In this document: piece after piece, positions 13,498 to 19,468 of the stretch | Layout: each line of letters begins with the position of its first letter | Numbering within the stretch: the stretch's first letter is position 1 | NCBI GenBank assembly: GCA_050741255.1 | Contig: JBOIEQ010000075.1 | Coordinates: 1-19,468 of the forward strand | DNA: 19,468 nt | Reading direction: 5' to 3' | DNA from: CAZXNF01 sp050741255 | GTDB lineage: Bacteria; Pseudomonadota; Gammaproteobacteria; Burkholderiales; SG8-41 | Program-made: the position numbers and the translations under genes | The notes under the pieces: model-generated | What the model was told of the DNA's origin: nothing | Database searches by the model: none | What the model saw: only the letters and a program-made list of their open reading frames with translations

Positions 13498-14667
13498 ATG
13501 CTGTACCTGATCGTCGGCCTCAACATCATCGTCCACGGCGCCTTCCTCGGCAGCCGGTTGATCGTATCCCTCTACGCGCTCCAGGAATTCAAGGCCACGC
13601 CGCTCGAAGTCGGCATGATGGTCGCGCTGTACACGGTGCCGCCGTGGCTGCTCGGGGTCTACGCCGGCCGCGTGAACGACCGTTACGGCGCCCGCAAGCC
13701 CATGCTGTTCGGCTCGGCGCTCGTCGGCATCGGCCTGCTGGTGCCCTATTTCTGGCGCTCGCTGCCCGCGCTCTACGTGCTGGCCGTACTCCTCGGCACC
13801 GGCTTCGTGTTCTACAACGCCGCGAACCAGAACCTCGCCGGCGCCTTCGGTCCGCGCGAGGATCGCGCGAAGAACTTCAGCACCATGGCGCTCGGCTATT
13901 CGCTGTCGAGCCTGGTGGGGCCGCTGGCCGGCGGCTATTCGATCGACTACCTCTCGCCCGCGATTGCGTTCCTGATCTTCGCGTGCATGCTGCTGATTCC
14001 GTTCACCGTGCTGTGGCGCTTCCGCGGGCTGACCGCGTCGGTGTCGGCACGCACGGAAACGCGCTCGAGCAGCACGTTCGACCTGCTGCGCATGCCCGAA
14101 CTGCGGCGCACGCTCATCCTTGGCGCGCTGGTCGTGACGGGCTGGGATCTCTACCTCTTCTACCTGCCGATCTACGGCAACAGCATCGGCATGACCGGCG
14201 CCCTGATCGGCAAGGTGATGGCGGTGTTCGCCGTGGGCACGTTCGTCGTGCGCTTCGCGATGCCGTGGCTCGTCAAGCGCTTCACGGCCCGCTACACGCT
14301 CGCCGCCTTCGTGGTCTTCGGCGCGGTGATGCTCGTCACCGTCCCGTTCGTCACCAACGTCTGGTTCCTCGGCGGTGTGTCCTTTCTGCTGGGGCTCGCG
14401 CTCGGCTGCGGCCAGCCGCTGACGCTCATGCTGGCGTACAACCGCTCGCCGGCCGGGCGCACCGGCGAAGTCACCGGCATCCGGCTGACGCTCAATCACG
14501 GCATGCACTCCGTCGTGCCGCTCATCGCTGGCGCAATCGGTTCCGCCTTCGGCGCCATCCCGCCCTTCCTCATGACCGCCCTCATCCTCGGCTCCAGTGG
14601 CTACCTCGCCACCAAGGTCACGCCGACCGCGCAGGTAATACCGCCCGAGGACAAGCCGCCACGCTAA
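13498..14667 (+). CDS. MFS transporter
   Basis: A 389-residue major-facilitator inner-membrane protein. It begins directly with a hydrophobic segment (MLYLIVGLNIIVHGAFLGS). The motif-A loop is GRVNDRYGARK (about residues 57-67), and MALGYSLSSLVGPLAGG lies in the region of segment 5. A central polar loop (about 177-200) separates the two halves, and a polar tail ends EDKPPR. The start has little Shine-Dalgarno character. A GAGGAG with a five-codon reading frame (ATG at 13474, stop at 13489-13491) lies just upstream in the same frame. It is co-directional with the aldolase-fold and Bug genes and is probably the last gene of that operon. Substrate unknown. Confidence 0.9.
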   Translation: MLYLIVGLNIIVHGAFLGSRLIVSLYALQEFKATPLEVGMMVALYTVPPWLLGVYAGRVNDRYGARKPMLFGSALVGIGLLVPYFWRSLPALYVLAVLLGTGFVFYNAANQNLAGAFGPREDRAKNFSTMALGYSLSSLVGPLAGGYSIDYLSPAIAFLIFACMLLIPFTVLWRFRGLTASVSARTETRSSSTFDLLRMPELRRTLILGALVVTGWDLYLFYLPIYGNSIGMTGALIGKVMAVFAVGTFVVRFAMPWLVKRFTARYTLAAFVVFGAVMLVTVPFVTNVWFLGGVSFLLGLALGCGQPLTLMLAYNRSPAGRTGEVTGIRLTLNHGMHSVVPLIAGAIGSAFGAIPPFLMTALILGSSGYLATKVTPTAQVIPPEDKPPR

Positions 14668-14684
14668 GCGGCGCGCCTGGGGTC

Positions 14685-14690
14685 TAAAAT
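14685..14690 (+). promoter_or_regulatory. Candidate -10 box for the small acidic protein gene
   Basis: TAAAAT stands out in GC-rich surroundings, 21 nt before the ATG at 14712, and would give a short leader carrying the GGAGG ribosome site. No obvious -35 hexamer is seen 17 nt upstream. Confidence 0.35.
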
Positions 14691-14711
14691 AAACGCTTTC
14701 CTGGAGGCTCC

Positions 14712-14945
14712 ATGGCCAAGCTTTTCAACGATGGTTCCGGCGCACTGATCGGCGAAATCTCCCAGGCGGAGATGCAGTTCCTCATCGACCAGTTGGAGGA
14801 AGAGGACACCACCGATGACGATTACTTCATCGACGGCGACACGGTCGACATGCTGGAAGAGAACGGCGGGCCCAAGCCCCTGATCGCGCTGCTGCGCGCA
14901 GCGGTCGGCGATACCGAGGGCATCGACGTACGCTGGGAGAAGTAA
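14712..14945 (+). CDS. Small acidic conserved protein of unknown function
   Basis: A 77-residue, strongly acidic cytosolic protein (LEEEDTTDDDYFIDGDTVDMLEE in its middle, interrupted here only by reading order). It begins MAKLFNDGSGALIGEIS, has a predicted helix QAEMQFLIDQLEEE, and ends GDTEGIDVRWEK. I recall close relatives across betaproteobacteria as small proteins with an ISxxQLQFLIDQLEEE-type core and an IRW-type end, sometimes labelled galactosyldiacylglycerol synthase; that label looks unjustified for so short a chain. An excellent GGAGG precedes the ATG. It has its own likely promoter and stands apart from the upstream MFS gene. Confidence 0.85.
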   Translation: MAKLFNDGSGALIGEISQAEMQFLIDQLEEEDTTDDDYFIDGDTVDMLEENGGPKPLIALLRAAVGDTEGIDVRWEK

Positions 14946-15001
14946 CACCAAGGTCGCTCCTCCGCAGAATGGGTCGAAACGCATTCCGCTTTTCAGGCTC
15001 C

Positions 15002-15700
15002 ATGAACAAAGCCGCGGCACGCGAACACACATCTTCCCCGGCGGTCATGCTGACTGCCGCCGATCTGGCGGCAATACCGCTCTTCGCCTCAGTCACGCCG
15101 AAAGAACTGCGGGCCGCGGCGAAACTGTTCACCGTCCGCCATTATCCGAAGAACGCCCTCCTGGCGACGGAGGGCGACCACCTCGACTTTTTCAACATCA
15201 TCCTGTCCGGCCGGATCCAGTGGTTCTGGCGCGACGAGTCCGGCCGGCAGCTCAAGCTCCATCCCGAAGGAACGGGCGGCCATTTCGCGGACACGACGCT
15301 CGGCGGAGAACCGATCCTGATGTCGATCATCGCGCTTGAACCCGTCCGCGTCGCGTCCGTCCCGATGGCGGCATTCAAGCGCCTGCTGCTCCGCCACCCC
15401 CCGCTCGCGGTCGCCCTCGTCATGGACGTCGTCGGTCGCCTGCGCCGGCTCCTCCAGACCACCAAGACCCTCACCATGGAGGAAGTGTATGGGCGTGTCG
15501 TGAAACTGCTGCTCGCGGGTGCAGTGGAAACCAGCGGCAAGCCGGTCGCCGAGAACGTCACGCACAGGGAAATCAGCCACCGCGTGGGCGCCACGCGCGA
15601 GATGGTCGGACGGGTGCTCCGTGACCTCGCCCGCGGCGGTTATATCAAGGCCGAGCGCGGGCGCATCACCCTCCTGCGCAAGTTGCCCAGACGCTGGTAG
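15002..15700 (+). CDS. Crp/Fnr family transcriptional regulator
   Basis: A 232-residue regulator. A cyclic-nucleotide-binding-like beta-barrel occupies about residues 24-130 (IPLFASVTPKELRAAAKLF, LLATEGD, FFNIILSGRIQWFW). A connecting helix follows (VVGRLRRLLQTTKTLTMEEVYGR cut here into its segments), then a winged helix (about 185-225) with VTHREISHRVGATREMVGR as the DNA-contacting helix-turn-helix. There is no cysteine, so an FNR iron-sulphur cluster is excluded, and the cAMP-binding FGE/RxS signature is not obvious, leaving the effector unknown. The start at 15002 is preferred; an in-frame ATG at 14969 would add 11 residues. It precedes a Bug receptor gene by 139 nt and may regulate it. 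Confidence 0.9.
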   Translation: MNKAAAREHTSSPAVMLTAADLAAIPLFASVTPKELRAAAKLFTVRHYPKNALLATEGDHLDFFNIILSGRIQWFWRDESGRQLKLHPEGTGGHFADTTLGGEPILMSIIALEPVRVASVPMAAFKRLLLRHPPLAVALVMDVVGRLRRLLQTTKTLTMEEVYGRVVKLLLAGAVETSGKPVAENVTHREISHRVGATREMVGRVLRDLARGGYIKAERGRITLLRKLPRRW

Positions 15701-15729
15701 CGTCCCCTCGCCGATCCGCCTACCGGCCC

Positions 15730-15751
15730 GGCGGAAACCGCTCCTTCCGCC
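15730..15751 (+). terminator. Possible terminator after the Crp/Fnr gene
   Basis: GGCGGAA (15730-15736) and TTCCGCC (15745-15751) form a perfect 7-bp stem with an 8-nt loop, followed by the T-rich TGGTTGCATTTGTT. It lies 30 nt after the stop codon. The T tract is interrupted, so strength is uncertain. Confidence 0.4.
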
Positions 15752-15839
15752 TGGTTGCATTTGTTCCCTTGTCCGCCCGTTCCGGGCCCGGGTAAGGTCC
15801 AAGACATCGCACACTAGCGCCGAGAGTGAAACCACCCCT

Positions 15840-16799
15840 ATGAGCATGCTGTACCGGATGCTGTTCGCCGCGCTCGGCCTTGCTGCTGCAACCGCCGGCG
15901 CGCAGGACAGCGCGACCCGGATTCTCGTCGGCTTTTCGCCGGGTGGAGAATCCGACGTCATCGCACGGCTCCTCGCCGGCCGGATGCAGACTGCGCTGGG
16001 CACGCCGATCGTGGTGGACAACAAGCCGGGGGCGAGCGGAATGCTCGCGGCGGAAATGCTGAAGAGCGCCGTGCCGGACGGCAGAACACTGATGGTCTCG
16101 CCCATCGCCGTGACTGTCTTCGGTCCCTTGACCCATGCCAGGGTCAGGTACGATCCGGTCACCGACTTCGCACCAATCTCCCTCGCGGCGAACTTCCAGA
16201 TGGCGCTCGTCGTCGGTCCAGGGACGCCAGCAAAGACGCTGCAGGAGTATCTCACGTGGGCGCGAACGAACCCTCACAAGGCAGTCTACGGAGTACCGCT
16301 GGCCGGTGGTCCGACGCATTTTTTTGGAGTAATGCTCGCGCGCGCAACGGGCATCGATCTCGGCGTCGTCCCTTACAAAGGCAGTGCCCCCCTGACCAAT
16401 GATCTGCTCGGCGGGCATATACCGGCAGGAATTACCGTGCTTTCACAGGCGCTCAGACACCACGAGGACGGCCGGCTGCGCGTGCTCGGAACCTCCGGCG
16501 CCGCGCGTTCGCCGCTGGCGCCTGACATCCCCACCTTCAGGGAACTGGGGTTCGCATCGATCGAAGGCACCGGCTGGCAGGCCTTCCACACCACCGCCGG
16601 CACGCCACGCCAAACGATCGATCGCCTGTCAGCGGTGCTTGCCTCGGCGATCAAATCACCCGATACCCGCGCGCGGCTGCTCGCTATGGGGCTCGAACCC
16701 GTCGGCAGCACCCCGGACGAGTTGGCGAGCCGGATCGCCGAGGACATCGCGCGATGGATACCGATCGTCAAGGCTTCTGGATTCCGCGCGGACCAATAG
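15840..16799 (+). CDS. Bug/TctC family periplasmic solute receptor
   Basis: A 319-residue receptor with a signal peptide at about 1-21 (AGA-Q). Signatures are TRILVGFSPGGESDVIAR, VVDNKPGASGMLAAE, AVPDGRTLMVSP, VVPYKGSAPLTNDLLGG, and GRLRVLGTSG. The ligand loop reads GFSPGGESD, a variant of PFPPGGxxD, so its ligand probably differs from those of the pair at 11488-13457. ATG at 15840 gives a proper signal peptide; the ribosome site is weak. It is flanked by a Crp/Fnr gene upstream and a solute-binding lipoprotein gene downstream. No membrane transporter subunits are nearby. Confidence 0.93.
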   Translation: MSMLYRMLFAALGLAAATAGAQDSATRILVGFSPGGESDVIARLLAGRMQTALGTPIVVDNKPGASGMLAAEMLKSAVPDGRTLMVSPIAVTVFGPLTHARVRYDPVTDFAPISLAANFQMALVVGPGTPAKTLQEYLTWARTNPHKAVYGVPLAGGPTHFFGVMLARATGIDLGVVPYKGSAPLTNDLLGGHIPAGITVLSQALRHHEDGRLRVLGTSGAARSPLAPDIPTFRELGFASIEGTGWQAFHTTAGTPRQTIDRLSAVLASAIKSPDTRARLLAMGLEPVGSTPDELASRIAEDIARWIPIVKASGFRADQ

Positions 16800-16862
16800 C
16801 ACCCGGGCACGCCGGGACGCCTCACGCGAAAAATACCGGCCACTACGAACGAGGAGAACGTC

Positions 16863-17663
16863 ATGAGGAGAATGCGTGACTGGCTGACTGCCGCGGCACT
16901 CGGGCTCGCTCTGGCCAGTTGCTCGGGGCTGCACACGGATACCGGGTCCGGCGCGCAGACCGTTACGACGCCGACCGGCAAACTCCGGGTCGCGTTCCTG
17001 TCCGCACCGATCTACGCGACCAAAGATCCCGCCACGGGCGAACTGAAGGGCGTCGCGATCACGCTCGGCAGGGAACTCGCGAGGCGTGCCAACACGCCGT
17101 TTGAACCGGTCGTCTATGCCAGCTTTCCCGAGCTGATGAGCGGCGCGGGCGCAGGGCAATGGGACGTTGCCCTGATGGGAATCGACGCCCAGCGCGCGAC
17201 AGTCGTGGATTTCTCGGCGCCGTTCATGAACGTCGAGCAGGGCTATCTCGTGCGCGCCGGCGTCCCGATCGCCGCGGCATCGGACATCGACGCACCCGGT
17301 GTCCGGGTCGGCGTTCTCGATAAAAGCAGCATGGATGCCCTGCTGTCGAAAACTTTCAAGAATGCGGTGCTCGTACGGGCCAGAAGCATTCCCGATAACT
17401 ACGCCCTGCTGGACGGTGGAAAAACCGACGTCATGGCCGCGACAAAACCGGCGCTCTTCGCCGGCGCCGACAGCCGCCCGGGTACGCGGGTGATCGACGG
17501 ACGCCTTCCCGTCGATGCCGTCGGCATGGCGGTGCCCAAAGGGCGGGAGGCGCTGGCGGCGTACGTCGGCCGCTTCGTCGAGCAGGCGAAGGCGGACGGA
17601 TCGGTCAGGGATGCCATCGCGCACGCCGGGCTGCGGGGCGTCGTCGTGGCGCCTCCGAAATAA
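16863..17663 (+). CDS. Solute-binding lipoprotein, family 3 (amino-acid ABC type)
   Basis: A 266-residue protein with a lipoprotein signal (MRRMRDWLTAAALGLALASC; LASC lipobox, Cys20). The mature part is a bilobal family-3 solute-binding domain: LRVAFLSAPIYATKDPATGE, VAITLGRELARRANTPFEPV, WDVALMGIDAQRATVVDFSAPF, then the GVRVGVLDKSSMDALLS lobe, and a return to AVPKGREALAAYVGRFVEQA. Such proteins deliver amino acids or other small polar solutes to ABC permeases, or act as sensors. Ser at +2 would favour outer-membrane sorting by the usual rule. A strong GAGGAG precedes the ATG. No ABC permease or ATPase is adjacent. Confidence 0.9.
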   Translation: MRRMRDWLTAAALGLALASCSGLHTDTGSGAQTVTTPTGKLRVAFLSAPIYATKDPATGELKGVAITLGRELARRANTPFEPVVYASFPELMSGAGAGQWDVALMGIDAQRATVVDFSAPFMNVEQGYLVRAGVPIAAASDIDAPGVRVGVLDKSSMDALLSKTFKNAVLVRARSIPDNYALLDGGKTDVMAATKPALFAGADSRPGTRVIDGRLPVDAVGMAVPKGREALAAYVGRFVEQAKADGSVRDAIAHAGLRGVVVAPPK

Positions 17664-17675
17664 CGCGCGGCAGGC

Positions 17676-19208
17676 TCAGTAGGTCGTCGGCCAGTTGCGC
17701 ATCAGGTGCTCGCCGACGCCGCCCGTCAGGCGCAGCCGGTGCACCTCCAGCATGCGGATCAGCCAGTCGCGCGTGTCGCGCGGGTCGATCACGTCCTGCG
17801 CGGTGTAGATGCCCGCCATGTCGTAGGGCGAGATGCCCTTCGACATTTTCTTGACGACTTCCTCGTATTTCGCAAGGTCCTTCTCGGGATCGACGCCGAA
17901 CACCACGCGCGCGCCGAATTCCGGCTTCATGAAGCTCACCTCCGCGGTGACCCAGCAGGCCATCTCGTCGGTGTTGCCGCCGGCGCCCATGCTGGAGACG
18001 GCGAGCCCGTAGCTCTTGCGCATGATCACGGAAATCTTCGGCATAGTGAACAGCGTCATCGCGTTCATCCAGTTCATGACCTTGCCGGTGATGCCGCGCT
18101 GCTCCCCTTCCGGACCGATCAGGAAACCCGGCTGGTCGACCAGCATGACGACCGGAATGTTGTAGGAATCGCACAGCACGAAGAAGCTCTGCACCTTCTG
18201 GCATTCGTCGGCGGCGATCGCCCCGCCGCGGTACAGCGGATTATTGGCGATGATGCCGAGCGTCTTGCCGTCGAGCCGGGTCAACGCGGTGACCATCGAC
18301 TTGCCGAACCGCGGCTTCAGCTCGAACATCGAGTCCTTGTCGACGATGCAGCGGATGATCTTCCGCACGTCGTAGACCGCGTTGACCGACTCCGGCAGCA
18401 GCGAGAGGACATCGGCCATCTCCGCGCCGGAGCCCTCCGGCACCGGGACTTCGGGCGGCGGCTCGCGGTTGTTGCTAGGCAGGTAGGACAGGAATTGCTT
18501 GATCGCGGCGATCGCCTCTTCGTCGGTATCGACCACCTGGTCGGCGATGCCGCTCACCTCCGAGTGGACGCGCCAGCCGCCGAGTTCCTCGGCGTCGATC
18601 TCCTTGCCGATCGCCATCGAAATGAGCCGCGGGCTCGATACCGCGACGATGGCGCCCTTGCGGAAGACGCAGAAGTCCGACATCGAGGAGTACCACGCAG
18701 ACGAACCAAAGCAGTAGCCCAGTGCGGCGGCCGCCCACGGCGATTCGCGCAGCCGCTGGTATTCCAGTGGATCGTCCTTCGAGCCGATCGAATCCGCGCC
18801 CATCACGTCCGGCATGCGCGCGCCGGTGGACTCGCCGAGGAACACGACCGGGATGCCGCGCTTCCGCGCGACGCTTTTCATGTGCTTCAGCTTCTTGATG
18901 TTGATATTGGCGCTCGACGCACCCTTGACGGTGAAGTCGTTGGCCATCACGGCGGCCTCGCGGCCCTGGATACGACCGAAGCCCGCGATCTTGCCGTCGG
19001 CGGGCGTCGTCGCCTTGTCCTCGGGCCGGGCCGACGTGGCGAACCGGCCGGACTCGATGAAGGAACCGGTGTCGAACAGCAGGTCGATGCGTTCGCGCGC
19101 GTTGAGCACCCCCTGCGCTTTTCTCTGCGCCAGCTTGGCGGGTCCGCCCATGCCAATCGCGTGGCGGGTGCGCTCCTCGAACTCCAGCAACAACTGTTCA
19201 AACGGCAT
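17676..19208 (-). CDS. Acyl-CoA carboxylase carboxyltransferase family protein (divergent)
   Basis: A 510-residue crotonase-superfamily carboxyltransferase resembling propionyl-CoA carboxylase beta subunit or methylmalonyl-CoA decarboxylase alpha. Features include RKAQGVLNARERIDLLFD (29-46), the N-lobe oxyanion region VVFLGESTGARMPD (121-134), the second-lobe PLYRGGAIAADECQK, and DQPGFLIGPEGEQRGI (358-372). Typical PccB proteins have GGARIQEG and PGFLPGTxQE at these places, so this is a distinct subgroup. It would transfer carboxyl from biotin to an acyl-CoA or catalyse the reverse. No biotin carboxylase or carrier gene is seen. AAGGAA precedes the ATG. It follows a Bug receptor gene by 33 nt on the same strand. 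Confidence 0.9.
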   Translation of the reverse strand: MPFEQLLLEFEERTRHAIGMGGPAKLAQRKAQGVLNARERIDLLFDTGSFIESGRFATSARPEDKATTPADGKIAGFGRIQGREAAVMANDFTVKGASSANINIKKLKHMKSVARKRGIPVVFLGESTGARMPDVMGADSIGSKDDPLEYQRLRESPWAAAALGYCFGSSAWYSSMSDFCVFRKGAIVAVSSPRLISMAIGKEIDAEELGGWRVHSEVSGIADQVVDTDEEAIAAIKQFLSYLPSNNREPPPEVPVPEGSGAEMADVLSLLPESVNAVYDVRKIIRCIVDKDSMFELKPRFGKSMVTALTRLDGKTLGIIANNPLYRGGAIAADECQKVQSFFVLCDSYNIPVVMLVDQPGFLIGPEGEQRGITGKVMNWMNAMTLFTMPKISVIMRKSYGLAVSSMGAGGNTDEMACWVTAEVSFMKPEFGARVVFGVDPEKDLAKYEEVVKKMSKGISPYDMAGIYTAQDVIDPRDTRDWLIRMLEVHRLRLTGGVGEHLMRNWPTTY

Positions 19209-19241
19209 GACGATTCCTTGAAGTAACGACGGCGTTGCGTT

Positions 19242-19468
19242 TCAGTCGGCGCGGGCGCCGGTCTGCCTGATGATCGGACCCCACTTTTCGTATTCGCTCT
19301 TGATGAAGCGCGCGAATTCGGCCGGGGTGTCGCCCACCGGTTCGGCGCCCAGTTCGACAATGCGCGCCTGCACCTCCGGCAATGCAATGATTTTTGCGGA
19401 GCGTGCGTGCAGCAGCGACAGGATGGCCGGCGGCAATCTCGCCGGGGCCGACAGCCCCTGCCAGGACG
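19242..19468 (-). CDS. Bug/TctC family solute receptor, C-terminal part (5' end outside window)
   Basis: The last 75 residues or so of a tripartite-type receptor, entering from the right edge on the minus strand. The visible chain SWQGLSAPARLPPAILSLLH matches the usual GLxAPAxTPxxIxxLL segment, and ALPEVQARIVELGAEPVG followed by TPAEFARFIKSEYEKWGPII is the standard Bug C-terminus. A TTG at 19436 could be taken for a start but is internal. It is the first visible gene of an operon with the carboxyltransferase and may capture the acid whose CoA ester that enzyme handles. Confidence 0.92.
   Translation of the reverse strand, partial: SWQGLSAPARLPPAILSLLHARSAKIIALPEVQARIVELGAEPVGDTPAEFARFIKSEYEKWGPIIRQTGARAD

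Noticed and set aside
13429..14508. 359-residue minus-strand frame opposite the second MFS gene
   Set aside because: Strongly charged, His/Arg/Glu-rich antisense of a membrane protein; no protein-like features.
14969..15001. Upstream ATG as the start of the Crp/Fnr regulator
   Set aside because: Neither start has a strong ribosome site; the later ATG was preferred because the added residues (MGRNAFRFSGS) look non-conserved. Uncertain.
16802..16816. CCCGG...CCGGG hairpin after the third Bug gene
   Set aside because: A five-base GC stem is expected by chance at this composition and has no T tract.
17706..19226. 506-residue plus-strand frame opposite the carboxyltransferase
   Set aside because: Arg/His/Asp/Val-rich antisense reading with no recognisable domain.

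Overview
The window is GC-rich (one sampled 60-base block at 13681 is about 72% G+C) and densely coding. Its gene content points to a betaproteobacterium, most likely Burkholderiales or a relative. It encodes four tripartite tricarboxylate-type solute receptors (Bug/TctC family; one is cut by the right edge), two major-facilitator transporters, a HyuA-HyuB fusion hydrolase, a PrpF-family isomerase, an FMN 2-hydroxy-acid dehydrogenase, and a small acidic protein of a kind I remember from betaproteobacteria. No rRNA, tRNA, CRISPR array, transposase or plasmid gene was seen.

Layout. 1-2688: 3' part of a hydantoinase/oxoprolinase HyuA-HyuB fusion. 2690-4019: a low-GC island (about 43-50% G+C in sampled blocks) with two secreted or lipoprotein genes of unknown function on the minus strand, bounded by inverted copies of a 27-28 nt motif. 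4020-5549: a YciI-like gene convergent with a two-gene membrane operon (small membrane protein plus SPFH/prohibitin-like protein). 5566-14667: an accessory metabolic cluster with an octopine/nopaline-dehydrogenase-family enzyme, an MFS transporter, a PrpF-family isomerase, an FMN-dependent alpha-hydroxy-acid dehydrogenase, a class II aldolase/adducin-fold protein, two tandem Bug receptors and a second MFS transporter. 14712-17663: a small acidic protein, a Crp/Fnr-type regulator, a third Bug receptor and a lipoprotein family-3 solute-binding protein. 17676-19468: a divergent acyl-CoA carboxylase carboxyltransferase downstream of a fourth Bug receptor.

How it fits together (inference). The 5566-14667 block looks like uptake and catabolism of an organic acid: Bug receptors or MFS carriers would capture it, and the dehydrogenases, isomerase and aldolase-fold protein would process it. 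The substrate cannot be read from the sequence. No TctA/TctB membrane partners, biotin carboxylase subunit or amino-acid ABC permease are present, so several proteins must work with partners encoded elsewhere.

I found no clear new defence or mobile system. The most unusual structure is intergenic: three kinds of patterned repeat (2707-2734 with 3959-3985; 4343-4401; 9155-9225), two of them able to form long hairpins, plus the low-GC island framed by one of them.
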